Notes under the pieces: model-generated
Databases searched by the model: none
Told to the model about the DNA's origin: nothing
The model's input: only the letters and a program-made list of their open reading frames with translations
From: Ciona savignyi
Lineage: Eukaryota; Chordata; Ascidiacea; Phlebobranchia; Cionidae
Length of the DNA: 64,000 bases
Assembly: GCA_000149265.1 (NCBI GenBank)
Contig: CH002714.1
Location: 915,288-979,287 of the forward strand
Reading direction: 5' to 3'
Made by a program: the position numbers and the translations under genes
Shown here: positions 24,500 to 39,500 of the stretch, piece by piece
Layout: every line of letters begins with the position of its first letter
How positions within the stretch are numbered: position 1 is the stretch's first letter

Positions 24500-26574
24500 C
24501 TGCGCGAACAAGTCCACCAAGTATGCTTTAAATTAGCTTTGTTTCCTATAAATCGGTTCATTACGTAAATGTCAGAAACCGACAGTTCCTGAACAATGAG
24601 ATTTAAATTTAACAATTTCCTCATATTAACTTATCGATCGTTGGTCTAACCGCATGGAGTTCGCATCTCATTTAAAACATATACCCGTTTGGCTGTATTA
24701 TCTTTCAACAGAAACAAAATATAGTCTTGTCGCCCACCTGAAACAATTAATCTGCTTTTATTTTATGAAAATTGATGATTACAATTGCATAAAATTGAAC
24801 TCTGGTTTGCAAGTCAAGCCTTAGGCTTACATATCGTTAGCGATAGTGGCACTCTCGATGAATAATTAATTAAACTCTATGTTTTCCTTGGTAAACCGCA
24901 GTTACGTCAAAGTGGTTTCTAGTTTTGAGGTCAAACTTACAGTGTGTTAACACATGCCTATATGTACGTATTCTGCTCCTTTTTTGTCTTCATACCAAAA
25001 TCACCAGTGTTGTCTCTGCTTCTTTGGACTTTCAATGCCATAAAGTTGTGTCGCAATTTGGACGACCTGCCAATTTTTTGCTTTTACATTTTTCTTTCTT
25101 TCAACTTTTTTACCTGACTGGATTATAATCTTTATTAAAGTTCATTTAAATTTTGGAATCTTTTGACGATTGAAACGCAAGAGACCGAGGTAATTTCATA
25201 TGCTAATGTATGAGATATTGTTTGATGTTTAGTTTGGGAAATAATTTTTTGAAAATATGAAAACCCCGACAACTAAGCAAGTACTGAGGAAACAATGATT
25301 GAGAGAAAGTCACATCATTGCTCTAAACAGTAGTCTCATGTGCTGCTGTTGTGTTAGTATCGCAACCTCTACCCCGAATTACTATCAAAGGCGCCGTATA
25401 AACAAAAACATCGCTCGTTGTTAGCGGACAAAACGTTCGCTTCGAGTCCTCGGCTCTAACGCAACAAAGGCGATCGTAGACTTGGACGAAAGTTGCCGAA
25501 AATACGACACGAGTGTTTGCTTAGCAAGCCATTGATCGTTCTAAAGCGAGTAGCGGATTTGGCGACTCCTATGTGACGCTGCTCATAATAGACTCGGATG
25601 TTGGTTTTAAGTTCTAAAGTCGTTGACTTCTCAACGCGTATTTCACCCAGTAACGACGTATAACCGACTAACAGCCGTCGCTGTATCAGCGCAATGCCTT
25701 GTTTTAGAGTACTATAAGTATTTACATAGCAAAACGTCTTTCCTGTGGCCACGAACATTAAATCACTTATTGTCTAAATACATACAGAAGATGTTAAACA
25801 AAATGCTTCCGCCAGTTAAATCAATACAACCTTTAGTAAGAAAGATAAAGCGTTTATATATAGCTCGGTGATGTTCCAACGTATCGAGAATGATCTGCTT
25901 TTTAACTACCAAAATCACCCAATACCAGGTAAAGAACAAAAGTTTATTGAGACTCTTCTTGTTCACTGGACAATTCGACGCTTCATTGATAGTGGACACC
26001 CGTGTGAATGTCGCTACCGTTAACTTGGTGATTGTTTATTGTCAAACGCTCTTCTTGTTTAACGTAATTTATAGTTGCGCTTTGTTCAGAATTACAAGGG
26101 AGACCAATTCGAAAACGCTGTCACGATTAATATCTTAGAAGCTTTCTGTGGCAATTTTTCCTATATGCGTGCATGACATATCTGATAAGACTTTAACCAA
26201 CACATGATAATCTACGTTACAGAAATTACGCAACGAAGTCGGATCGAGTTTTTAGCATTCGGTCGCAAGTACAATCAGAATCATTTGCCTAAGTGCGTTT
26301 TCCCAGAAAGACCAAGCTGTGTAATTTTCCAATAGGTATTTAATACAAAGGACGGATGAAGAGGGTTTAATTGAAAGATTAGGCGACCAGTCGCAATTCA
26401 TCCCCACAAACCCCTCCCTTCAAGCTTCCTCAAAAGCCACTTATCAATTCAAGTGTTACTAAACTATAAAAACGCAAAATTAATCAACGGCTATCAAATC
26501 TTCATACACAACCAAAACACCCAAAACCGATTAATGTAAAAGGTGAAATGTTTGTTGGTTAAGCTGTATCTTGC
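24500..26574. other. Gene-poor spacer
   Basis: No exon with convincing splice sites, no RNA gene and no repeat ends are seen. A GC-richer patch at about 25390-25700 has short open frames on both strands but nothing recognisable. Confidence 0.45.
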
Positions 26575-26727
26575 TTATTCTTGAATTTGTTCATGGCATT
26601 GGGCGATAGCGTTCTTAACGACCAAACCCTTTTGATTGCCTTCAATCGATCGCTGGCTGTCAAACTTGGCAAGGGTGTTCAAACGGGTATAGCGGATGTG
26701 ACTCACAGCATTAAAGACACCATACAT
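26575..26727 (-). CDS. Possible small protein or last exon, 50 residues
   Basis: ATG at 26727-26725 opens 50 codons to TAA at 26577-26575. The product starts MYGVFNAVSHIRYTRLNTLA and ends NAIAQCHEQIQE. An AG just upstream (GAGATAG before the codon preceding the ATG) would also let it be a terminal exon. The codons are noticeably G/C-richer than the flanks. I do not recognise it, see no partner exon, and no AATAAA follows closely. A TATAAG sequence lies only about 20 bases upstream, too close to serve this ATG as promoter. Confidence 0.27.
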   Translation of the reverse strand: MYGVFNAVSHIRYTRLNTLAKFDSQRSIEGNQKGLVVKNAIAQCHEQIQE

Positions 26728-26962
26728 TCCACCTATCTCTGATCTCTTATAAAGATAATGCTTTTTGCCACTGTCGGAACATCATATCTACACAAACGTC
26801 TATTAGTGTCAATTTGACGCCAAGTGTGTTTGTTTGTATGCTGAATATCATACTTTCCTTCCGGTATATGGCTCCATTTAGTCAACTAATCAAAATGCGT
26901 ATGTATACACAAGGTGCCTTGACGGTCACAACTAAGGTTATCTTGATATGTATCATTTAAAA

Positions 26963-27521
26963 CAGTGGTTCCCAACCTTTTTGTCTTGGTGACCCCCTTA
27001 AAAATTTTCGAAGATTCAGTGACCCACACTTACATTCTATCCTAAATGCAAAATTAGAAAGTTGGCACAAAAATGTTTTCCTTGCATTTATTAACAAATA
27101 AGTGCGATGGTTGACCTTGTAGGTCTGCAGCTAAACGTGTACGATGCTCCCCTTAACTATTTTTACCAATGTCAAGTCTTGACTGATTTCTGTTGTATAA
27201 TATACTAAGCTACTTCCCTAATAGAGTTCCAATTTGCAGCTATTGCACGTTTACAGTCATGTGGTCATAGTTTATGACATCACAGTGGACGATATGACAT
27301 CACAGTGGACGCATACTGATGCAATAATATTGTGCTACAAGCAATCCGAATGAAATGTCTCAATGAAAAGTTATACACAGAATAGCACATACTACTAGCG
27401 TACCGGTACCCAGTCCTACTGACATTCACCTTTGTTCTTACATTAGCAACAGCTTCGCGACCCCCTTTAACATGCTTTGCGACCCCTTTGGGGGTCGCGA
27501 CCCCCAGGTTGGGAACCACTG
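26963..27521. mobile_element. hAT-type MITE, 559 bp, with 8-bp target duplication
   Basis: The 15-base ends CAGTGGTTCCCAACC and GGTTGGGAACCACTG are perfect inverted repeats. They are flanked by identical 8-bp direct repeats ATTTAAAA (26955-26962 and 27522-27529). The 8-bp duplication and CAG..CTG ends are typical of hAT elements. Runs of GACCCC/GGGGTC sit just inside both ends. There is no transposase, so it is non-autonomous. An internal 20-bp unit (ATGACATCACAGTGGACG plus two bases) is duplicated at 27274-27311. Confidence 0.94.
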
Positions 27522-27529
27522 ATTTAAAA

Positions 27530-30500
27530 TCTGTGCAGCCAGGGTTCAAACTTACCAAGCGTGCCAAGATCCAATAAAATAAATGTTGTATAAACAATTA
27601 TGCGGTTATAAATCTCACGTTCGTTATTTAACACACAACAAACGTAAATCGAGAAGATCCGAACATGTACTATACGTGGTCGGCCGAGATTACAGATAAA
27701 GACCAACACAGGGAAACATTGTTCGACCGGAATATGCTTCCAAGTGCACCTGATACCACTGGATCTGATTAAGCTTAAACTGTCAGTCAACTGACGTCCA
27801 CGGTTTACCGTGATATGTCTCGATCTCCAAATTAGCACTGCGACATTATCTTGAAAGGTTTTACGCACACAACCACCATCTTATTTAAGATATCATTCTC
27901 AAAATAGAAACTTTTTAACCTGTGTGGAAGGCTACAATTTTTTTTGTGAATTTATTAATCATTTAACGTGCAGAAAACATTAAAGTTTTCCCGATAACTG
28001 GCTTCGTTTACTTTTGCGGGAAAGATATTTTTAAAATTTACTCATGGTTGTAAATGTAGGCTATATATATGGATAACTCATAAAAATTGCAACACAATTA
28101 AATATATGTTAAGCTCGGCATAAGCCTAGAAATAAATAACATTACAAATTTCCGAAAATGTAACATTTTTCTGCTTGTTAACGCCAAAAAGTTAAATATA
28201 TCGAACTGCAAATCACCCCACTAGAAATAGTTTAGTATTTGTGAAAAGTGTGCTATTACTACCACAGATCTATTGAATCTGACATAACTAAATCGTCCAA
28301 AAATAGGGACCAAGATAGGGTCGGGTTTACTGTAAGAAATGCGAGCCCGAAAATTGATAGTTTTATGTCAAGGATTCATGCCATGTATAGCGACATTCTA
28401 TAAACTAGATGAGCCCGTGGCACGAACATGAACCAAAAATAGTGCGCGACAAAAATATATCCGATTATTGCAGGAAAAGTGAGATCTGGTTTCATTTGTA
28501 GAATTGGAAAGAAGCCAACACAAAGTCATTTACCTATGTAATTCTCAGTATATACAGGTATATAATTTCATATTATGTAAGCAGCAGATGCATTAAACTT
28601 CAAGTGTGACCTCGGTCGCTTCCAATTAGAACGAAAGCAGATAAACCAACCTTTCTTTTTGGGGGGTGGATTTTTGATGACATCTAGCTAATTTACCGCT
28701 CTCAGCGGGACAAAGAGAGGTACTCAATCGATGGTTGCTACTTGGACTTCAGAATGCACCAGAAAATACGCGATAGTGCTTCTTCATAATCCCGTTGTTG
28801 GCACACTAGAATAATAAACCATCGGCAAACGAAATCATTTTGCGGTCTACCCCGATCGCATATCGAAGATTGCTCACCAAAATCGCATTACGGGTTTTGG
28901 CGCCTCCCGCCTCCCTTCGAACTATATTTTCATTGTGGTCGATGAAATAGATCTTTAAAACCGATGAAGTCTCAGAAATATTTATATGGTTTTATCTTCC
29001 TTCAAATGACCGGAAAGTATGTTAAACACGATAGCCGAATGATGGACAGCTTCCTATTACTTTAGATGGACATTGTATACATAAAGTAGCAGGTCATATC
29101 CACGACTGCAAGTGTCATATATTGCATGAAGTACCAAATGGAACAAAATATGATTTGCGACAACAGAATTTTTAATCCATTCAAATATATAGCTTAATAT
29201 GTTTTTTTTTATTTTTTTATTCAAAACAACTAACAAAGTGAAAGGTGCACCTATTAGCCATTCCGATGACTGTACCTGGTCACGTGATAAACAATAACAA
29301 ATATTGTTAACATAATGATGAATAGACCATGGCTCTTTTGAACACGCATTGTAGTTAGGTAAAAAATCTTGGTTGTTTGTTTATTGGTCGAGGACTAATG
29401 ACTAAAACGTGTAACGCAAAGTCCTTGTCAGATAATCTTGAAAAAACTGACAGCAAGAGTTATCGCCGTTGATCTCCAAATGTCGCGGTAGTAATATAAC
29501 TTATAACATAGCATTAGTGAAGGGATTTTTTTCCTCAAAAAAATATGATAGTTGGATTAATGTTATCCAGTCCTTTGTATCCGAAACTGCAACGTCCTGC
29601 TCGCCGTTAAAGGTCTTTGGAAACTTTTTAATAGTGCGACTATATTTAGATCTTTGTCTTCGTTGGCAAGCAACGGATTTTAACCCAGTATTTGCTCTTA
29701 TCGTGTTCACAAACATAGTCCGAAACTGAGTTAACGCAACATGCTTTTCGAAGTCGGTGGTTTCGATCGCTCGTGTGGTGTTAACATCAGCATAGTACGT
29801 GAACATGTGTGGATTAGCATAAGTCCAAGGCCACTATACAGTGAAGTGCTTAACACTGCCGCCGTCGTATTTTGACTGGTAATCGGCAGGCACTTATAGA
29901 TCGGTGGGCCTCGTTTGGTGACTGCCGTGAGTATTAAGCGGCACTTAAAGATCTAATTGGCATCTAACGCCAAGACGTACGAGCTGGCGCCGCTCGATGT
30001 TAAATTGACCATAATTCCGATGCAACCGTTTTATTAAATTTCAATTTAGTGTTTGCATCACACAACATAAGGCCACCGCCGATTTTTGCAAACCCGAATG
30101 TGACATTATTGCTCAGAATATGAACGGAATGTAAGAGAAATATGTTTAGATTTGATAAAATATTATAATTTGTACACAACGCGACATGTTAGAACAAAAA
30201 CAATCGGTGGACGACAATACAGTACTTAATAGGCCAAATGCAAACATACTATTTTAAGGCAGCATCCTTTGACGTATATTCATCTACTCGTGGTCAATTA
30301 ATGCTTATTACCTGACTGCTGAGGTAGCGTAGGCAGTCTCGGCACTCATGCACAAGTGCCGAAACGCGACGTCACGTCCAAATTAAACTAAGAATCGTGA
30401 CGATGAACAAAGTCACGTATTTTCATTATAAGTTCAATCGATATACCAGCACAAACAAGATTACAACATCCTAATGCAGAACATTGCGCTCAGGTTGAAT

Positions 30501-33500
30501 TAATGTGTGATCAGAACGATATCACTTATATGGCAAGATTTTTATAGTTAAATATATATATTTGTTGCCAATGCTCCTTTATTGCTGTCTTAATTTTTAT
30601 TTGTAAAAATTACTCTTGAAAATGTAAGATACTGATCCCATGCTTCTTAAAATGATGTGGAAATTGCCGCAGAACCTTGCAAACAAGATCAAATTAAATC
30701 TTAGATTGCTGCGATCGCTGCCTGCAAAAGACTGACGCCTTAGATCTACATGATTATATGCCACTATAAAAACGAAGCAATTTAAAAGGTGTTACAGTAA
30801 TATAACAATGTTTTCTTGGCAGAAATATTTAAAAGTTAACATATCATAAAGCCTGTAGATACGAATCGTCATGTGCATGGTGTATGTCTGTCTGTCTCGA
30901 GCATTTGCATTTTATATTACACCTTACTTGGCATCGCGCAATAGGAACACGAGTTTGGGACAAAGATCGCATTGTGCAAAGTGCATGTCGATCAAAGTGC
31001 CAGCACCTTATGCCTCCGGGCCCTTATTTTCCTCGGATATACAACCTTGCCATGAAGTTTATTACTCTATGTGACAGGAAAAGGCATGCTCATCAAATTG
31101 TAATTAACATTTTCCTACATCTTTTTAGCGGATGCATTTCTGTCAGCAAATAACCCCACCGCCGTGGACTGCTTAATGTGCGTGAAATCCGCCAATGCCT
31201 GAACTCTAAACAATCTCAACAGAATGTTATCACTTGATCGTGTAATGCATATACTGTGCACATTTTGTATTCAAATGCGGCATCATAAATAGATTTTTTA
31301 GGTCAGCATTTTTGCTTAGCCGCGGCGAACAAAAACGCTAACGACTGAAAGCTGTAAATATCTCATAGCTGTGCAGTGTTCTTGCGGGTTGGTACTTTAA
31401 CCTAAACGTAAAAGCCAAGCACGTCACATACACAAACAAACCTCGGTCGTTCTACGGCCATGGAAGGTTGGAAGATAAAATGGAATTAAGTTTGTGTGGA
31501 ATTTGTATTTACGGAGCTCTGCCGTAATTTGTTTAGGGATTAGTTACTCAATAAAGATGCATTATATATGCATGCCACGAAACTCCTGCCAAATACCTGC
31601 AGCAATGCCCAAAATCCCCGTGAATCACTTTTTCCCATTTTATGACTACATTCATTTTACTTCTATAAAACAATGGTATTTATTTTCTAATTATGTACCA
31701 AAAACCACATCGTCAAGCCTTAAAATTATAAATTGACACCACGGCGAAACTATAATATTATAGCAAGGTAGAAAGCAATTGAAAACAATATTGAATACTT
31801 ATTTGACATTCAAAGCGCCGACGATTTCACGTTTGCGGAGTAAAGCAAATATGAACTTCAATTCTTGAATTAATGGCTTTTATACGGAAAAGTTCAAAGG
31901 GGACCGTCTCAGAGACACTAACATCAAAGAGACACATCGGAATGCTAATTTAATTGTATGCACATCCCGCTGTCATTGATTGTGTCATTATTCCACTGCG
32001 CGTGTCATTCGCATCTTTTATCAGCTCTAGTTGCCGGTAATCCGGCGGAATTCTTTCGCGACTGTATTACGATCGCACGCAAGGTTTTACCAGTCGCCAT
32101 ACAAATGATAAAGATTACGTCATTATTTTACTGGACATCACGTGATCATTAGTCACACCACCTAGGCGATTTTACGCCCCTAACCTTTAGTTAGTTAAAA
32201 CGGCGGGTCGTATAGTAATACTTCAACGATCGATTTCTAACAATATTGCAAAATATTACCTTGAGCTCGGGAAAATATTGTTTTCTTCCAGTTGCCTCCA
32301 GGTATCGCATTCGGCGAACCGTTCGACCCTGCTGTGGTATAATGTTCCCTAGCAAAGTTCAAGTAGCTTGAGCTATTTTAAGACTCGGGCGGATAACCAA
32401 CTTTCGCCCGAACGCCTTAAATGGGTTAAATTTATGCAGGGGAGGTGCGAGGGTGTGTTGAGGTGATTTTGTATGCGGATTTGTTGACGTCGATCCAGGC
32501 ATTACCTCCTAAACCTACCCGCGTTTTGCAGCAAAGCATCGCAGCGCTACTTGCATAGATTGAATCTATAATGACCCATCAAATGCGGAAATTAGACCGA
32601 GCAAGAATGTCGCAAACGATGCCGCGCTATGCGGTCCAAACAAATCATTTGCAGACCTGCCTTCCCTCCGAAGATTGATCGGAAAGTCAGTTCACTTTTT
32701 AGTTTCACGCTTTTCCCTTGTTCAAACAGCTGTAGCTTTCCCAGTAGCCGAAAATAAATCAAAGGAAACTTCCATCGTTTATCGTCTTATATAACAACAG
32801 AGCGGTGACGGGGTGGAGTGGTTAGCAAGTTGTTATCGCTTTATCCCGCTGTTGGCCCGAAACCGCACCCACTCGGAACTATTGAAAGTCGATTATTATT
32901 TCGCTCCATTGCGCGTAATCATTAACACAAATATTAAGCAGCAATTTGTCGAGTCTTAAGCAAAATGAAGGGAAACTGAGGAAACTTGATTTCGTGCCAC
33001 CTTCCAAACGAGGTCAATCGCCAGTAGCAAAATTCAGATGCGTGAGGGGGGGGGGGCTATATCTTTACCACATCAAGTTCTTAATTCGAAAATTGGGGGT
33101 GTTTTATTTTATACAATGTTTATTTCCGAGATGAAATATATACGCCGGTCTGCCACCTAAAAATTACTTACCAGTTGAATTTTGTACAGAATCGGATACT
33201 TACATACGGGGTGCAAGTCAACATTGGGAAAAAAAGTACGATGAATATTTCAGATGAAAATTGGTCGGTGAAATAAAAATAAAATTTCTAGAAGTTGTTA
33301 CTCGAAAACAATTAATTTTCATACTTTAAAATCTCGGAAAGGAGAAAAACGTTTGTTGTTAATGCATGTTAGCACTGTCCATGTTAGTGAAACGGGCAGT
33401 GTATGCTTTAAAAAATTAAGATTTGTTCTGCCTCCTCTAACGATTTTACCATGGAGTATAAAACGTCATAATATGTAGTTTGACGTAGGTCATAAATGTA

Positions 33501-36500
33501 TGTACTAAGCACACATAAAGGTCAGGAATACGTGAATAGATGTTTCGGGGAAAGTTCTTCGTTCGGCTTCGCCCCTGTTTGTTTTATTCACTGCATAACT
33601 CACACGGGGGTCCTGCATGTATAACCGATGAAACTATTTAGTTTGGCTAAATTATCTAGTGTTTTCTAAACAACCCTCTACGACTAAATCACATACCATT
33701 TTTGCATTTGAGCTGTGTAAATAAATTTTTATTTTTAGAAAGTTCACATCTTTTAAAAGGGTTTCTATTGAATGCATGGTGAGTAAGCCAAAATGCAAAA
33801 CCTATTTTCTATAAGATGACAAGGGATTTGTCACCCTATTGTCAAGTTTTCAATTCATGTTTAAGGTAAATAATCCTCAAAACGGAATTCTCTTGTCCTT
33901 TATTTGCACATGGACCAGACAATACTTGTTCTACCAATTTAGACGACTTTAATGTCAGACGATTACGTCAACGTATAAAAGTAAATTTGAAACGAACAAT
34001 ATGTTGATCAATAGCTAAACCATGACTTTTTGGAAACAAAATCTTTGAAGTAAGTTGTAGGAGTTTTACTGGAAAACCTTTGGACTTCGTCATACACTAT
34101 TTTTATGCATTATAGGACAGCCATATTTATTGATTTGTTAAAATTCTTTGTCAAACAAAAGGAACTAATTTACATACACACCATTATGTACAGTTTTTGT
34201 ATTTTATCTATAGGCTGACAAAATAAGATTTTTATTTTTCAAAGGGTAACGTACAAAACTTATGTATGTCGTCAAGATATCAGTTGTTATTTAAGAGCAT
34301 TTTCGCATCCAGTCCACTTCAGCCGGTAATTTCGATTTACATGTCGGTTTAATCCTGGCTTACAATATAATCCGCTTAGTGGAAGGCTAAAAATCAATGG
34401 TTCACTGCGAGGTTATACCGAACTGCAAGCATATATAGGTCTACGGAACTTATTTCCACAGTGGATTTCTATGTAGTTGTTGTATATAGTCCCTTATTAA
34501 GTAAAGTAGCACTCGGAAACACCGCCATTTGCGAAATATACATAATACATTATCTATATTTACATTAACAGTCGCTATAATATGTGACTTATTTTAGTGA
34601 ATGTAACTCACTATAAAAGCTAATGGTTGTATATTATCGCAAGATAAAATGCATAATCATGGCTGTAAAACCACTTGTGCTTGTACTAATTTATAGGTCA
34701 CCACATTTCCTATGTTAATAATGATTGAGGGCAAGAATGTCCAGGATTGGTGAAAATTTAACTTGATTTATGGTGATTATACGAGGTTATTTAAGCAAAC
34801 AGTCGTCGTAAATCTTAACCCCAGTGTGGTAAGGACGTCCACAAGAGGAAAATACCACGTGTTTATGCAGATTGTAAATCACACGCTTTGTGAGCACAGC
34901 TAAAACACAATTGCCCATTAAAAATAGATTTGCTTGTAAAACGGCCAAATGGTCTTTTATAAGGATTAAGGGCAATTGCGACAGTATTAAGAGCAATTGC
35001 GACACTTTAGCCTTACCGAGATTTTAGGCCATTGCAACTGTAACTTACTAAGATTTTACAGAGAGCTTGCATTTTAAATCAAAAACAACGTTTTTAATAC
35101 TTATTTATTGGCTTGGGCAACTTCTATTAAAGCGCATTTCGTTGCTTGAGTTTTTAATCTCAACAATCTGGGATTTGATTTTTTAATTCATATTTGCCAC
35201 CTTATTTTCGGTCTGGTATCTCACCCCCGGTTACTTACTCGCATTACCCATGCTGCCGTCGCTTAGGAATGGCAACTTTCGAAAAAGAAATCCGCGTGTG
35301 ATTGACGCAGGAGTGCATCCTTAGCATCCACCTTGTTCACGGCTTAGTTCCAATGAAAAGAGCCGACGTGAAAACCCATGGTGCTTTGTAATGAAATACG
35401 CTTCAAACCCGATGGGCCAAGTGATGCTGAGCTGACCAAAGAAAGAAAGAATAGTTTAGCGGATATTACTCACAAACTAGGCCTAACCTAATATGTCTTA
35501 TCAACAAATTTGAAAATATTTAAATTTCAAAATTATAAATCCTTGTTTATATTGAATCGTTGATCCACACTTTGAAAGCTTTTGCAAGCTATTGTCATCT
35601 TTGCCAGATCGTGGTTAAGCAATCAGAATTGTTAAAATTCCGCAAGTCTTGACCCCTACTGCTCTCTCATCTTCCTTGCTCCGTTTGTAACCCACACCTT
35701 CCTCTAATTAAACAATCCATACTAATTAACTCCAGCTAAGTTGCCGGCGGATTTCAAGGTATTATGATCCTGGGTTCCCATAGTTCCGTTTAAGCGTTTT
35801 AATTTAAATATACGCTTCACATAATATTTTACGGTGTGTATTTTCGTATTATTATAAAGATTTATTCAAAGATTTTTTCAAAAATCCAATCTATGAATTA
35901 ACGGCAGTTCTCTCTTGCGGACAACGAAGAATTTGGGTCGAGTTTTCGAAGTCCTTTGTGTGGATAAAATATGCACATTGCACAAACAGTTTTATTATAA
36001 ACCGTGGCCAATATTTATTTCCACAGTGCGTTAATAATCTACTTTTGACGCGGCTACAAATATGACCGTTAAACATCGCGCTAGCTGTGTTTTCACGACC
36101 ATGTAATTGTCGAATAACCATGCCATAGCAACCTGACATTGCTCGAATTTCAACACCTGACGTGGTTCGCCAGACAGCATTTATACCCACAGTCAGTAAT
36201 AAAAGGCATGTGGTTTTACAAACAGGTGTTTAATTAAATTACATCAAACACCGTTGAGTAAAGTATATAAACCACGTGCGACTATTGGTGGCAAGTCCTG
36301 TTTGTCAAGTTTAATCGTAAAATAGTTTGGACTATTATTTAAAAGCGTGGCGGAATTTTACGAACCGCTTACTATGATTAATCAATTATCCTTTGATAAA
36401 GTGTTTTATAGTAAATTGACATTCCGTAATGAGCCCCTGACTATATTTGTTTTATTTTCAGGTTTAAGTAAATGGACGCATGAGGCAACAGTGGTGGTTT

Positions 36501-39500
36501 GACCTTGCTTCTTCTATTTTGAGCATTCTTTAGTAAGATTGTTTACAGTACAATTGCTCAACCTGTCATCTTGACATGAAACGGTCTAAAACAATTGAAA
36601 ATGTTGGGACTGTCGGGTCGACTGATTTTCCTCCCTGTGAGTACGGGTGTCCTGTTTAGCCAGCCGGGTGTCGCATGTCCACTTGAAATTAACTTACCAT
36701 GTGATATAAGAGAAGAAAGCACCACCTATAACCTTATAAGGATGGTGAATAATAAGTAAACCTCTAACTGATGTTTGCAGTTGTTTAAAACGGTTTGTTT
36801 GTTGGACTCATAATGACAGCGGCTTCAACCCGCGAAACGTTGGTTACGCTGCAGCAACGCAGCTCGAGTTTTGGGTATAATGATTATTTTTGACGTAAGT
36901 TTGCCATAAGCTTGAAGGGATATGGTTCAAAAGAAATGTATTGAAAAAAGCAGGAAACCGTACAGCACACTCGACTGTTCCCATCTGTCATTACATCTTG
37001 AGCGTAGATTCTCCATGCCGAAATTTGCATTTGTGCAATATTAAACAAAATCAGACACCAAATTGCAGGAAAAAATATTAAGCAACTGAGATGATTTGAT
37101 AATAGAACTATTTCTGTAGACTTCTAAGCTACATGATTTTTCTTTTGCCAGCACATACTTTCGGTTAAAATATTTTTACAATTCTTATTTAATTTATAAA
37201 CCTTTGCCATTTGGAAGATTTTTAAGTGATGACTAGAAAATACTGATCCCGTATAAGATTATTTTACCACATTCATCGGTTTGGAATGCGGAAAGTTGTA
37301 ATGGAGCTTTGAGAGCAGAGGAGTAATTGTATGCGCACTTCCATGGTAGGAAGTATAGACTGATATTGATACATCGTCATTTCAACCTTCGTCCATGAGA
37401 CCAACAAACAAACAAAACCCGATAAGCAATTAACCCTCGCACTCAAGTGGCCAAAATGCCATGCACTAGAAGAGGTAAAAGAACAAGGAAATTCCGAATC
37501 TTTGTGCCAGTTCTCCAGCCTCATCAGGTTTCTTGGTAAATATTTCCGTTCCGCAGAATTCTACAAATTGCACAACTGCGGTCTACTTTCATTACTAAAA
37601 TTTCCTTTCTCCGAGCTATATATTCTACCATTATAAAAAAGGAGATGGGAGATAATTTCCACCAATGCTGAAAAATTAACGAAATTGACTTTAATAAAGG
37701 TAGCGCAAGAAAGAAAATCCAGCTATGATCAATCATACTGAAATTTGATGCTTCTATAATGACTATATAACACTCCGAACAGCAATCCACCTTTTATTAA
37801 ACCCCATATTAAAAAAATTATCTTTTCACCGTTGCTTAAAATCTACAAACGCTGTAGGTAATGTATATTGTAATTGAGCTGTTTAATTTTTTTTTTAAGT
37901 ATAAACCGTATTTTAGTTTTTAATTTTTTTAGAGTCTATATCACACCACACAAGTTTATCAAAATAATTAAGTTTTTCTTCAATCAACACATCACGGTTC
38001 ATTGCAAGATGACCTTTAAAGTCCAATGTGTCAAAATCCCGAACATCAACTTAAAATACTTTTTTCATGAGTTTTTCATGAGTGCAACCAAGCAGTGAAG
38101 ATGAAGAAACGAGTTCGCTGTAAACTTTAATGTGGCTTATAAGGTCTCCACAACTATATACAGTTATTCGTGTTTTACTTTTATGATACGTTTACCATTA
38201 TTTTTATAAAAGGCAGCTTGGTTCGATTTATTTCAAGAATCCGGTGCGTTTGTCAATACACTATCGTTTGACCTTTTTAAATCTTTGTCAAATTTCAAGC
38301 TATAGTTTTCGCATATACCCCTGTCAAGTTTGACACTTGCTGTTACATTTTGCATCGTTTATTCTTTTAGCATACATCGGTGGTTACAAGAACGGCAAGC
38401 AATTGTTTTGATTAACTAATTACTCCTGAATGGCAGAACTTGGTTGCCAAAGGTGCAAGTTAAAACAACTTTTAGCATTCTTTCTTGTACTAAATGATGT
38501 CCGTCAAAACGGTAGAGGTTAATACGGGCCGGAATGCGGGGTCTCAAGCGAAATGTAACCAGTTTTAAAGAGCCGAACTTGCTGCCGCTTTCCAAAAGTC
38601 CGTTTTATTTTCTTTAGGGTTGAATAGCTTGGGCCGAAGCAGCTCAAAGGTTAATTTGAGGATTACCCGCGCTTGGACACGCTTTCGCCCGTGCAGGGCC
38701 TAGGTGGCCACCAGCCTTGTCACGAGATGTCTCGTCATTAAACACAAGCAGGACGTTTATATTTTGATACGGGTGGCCAAGAAACATCTTTCACCTTACT
38801 GGTACTAATACTTTACGTGACGTGTGCGTTAACGATTGCAAAATCACGCCCCAAATTCGTCAACGGGATTCGTAGCCAACTTGTTGTTGGTACTTAAATT
38901 AAAATGACAACAACCAAAGCAAACCAATAAAAATGCATAAAAATTTTGTTCACTGATATTATGTCCCTTTGAGGTTTGTCATTCTTTAATGTTAGTAACA
39001 AACTCTGAATGCATTTTATGTTAATTAGTGTTAATACTTTGTTAAGCTGTACTAATTTTCTTCCTTCAATCACCCAGTTAATTATTTGTTGTTGATACTC
39101 TTAAGCTACATTACGATCAGTTAGCTTCCAAGGTTTTTAAGCAGATAAAGTGAGAAGAAGTCACACAAGACAGCGGTCAGTGTCGGTCACTCGGTGGGTG
39201 GCATTTCAAATTTGAAGCGATTTAATTCGATGTGGAGATTTTACTTCATTTGATCGGATATTAATGCATTATAGCGGCCAGGAATGCGTTTACGTCATAA
39301 CATGAAAGGTTGTTCTTTCGTAGTAATGGAGCAACCAGCAAACACATTTCATACATTTAATAATGTCCCGATTAATTTACACCTCTCTAACAAGTATGAA
39401 TCGGACCTTTTGTGTGTTTGGTGTTTAGATTGCGGCTACTGGCGATGTCAAGTAGGATTAATCACACCTTCGCAAACATGTTTTTCCCGACAAAGTGCAT

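Noticed and set aside
26744..26751. TATAAG box for the small frame at 26575-26727
   Set aside because: It lies only about 20 bases before the ATG, so transcription would start inside the coding region.
32807..32876. tRNA-like segment (GTGGAGTGGTTAGCAAG with a later CCCGAAACC)
   Set aside because: The A box is fair but the B box is poor and the arms do not pair as a cloverleaf. At most it is an old SINE or tRNA relic.
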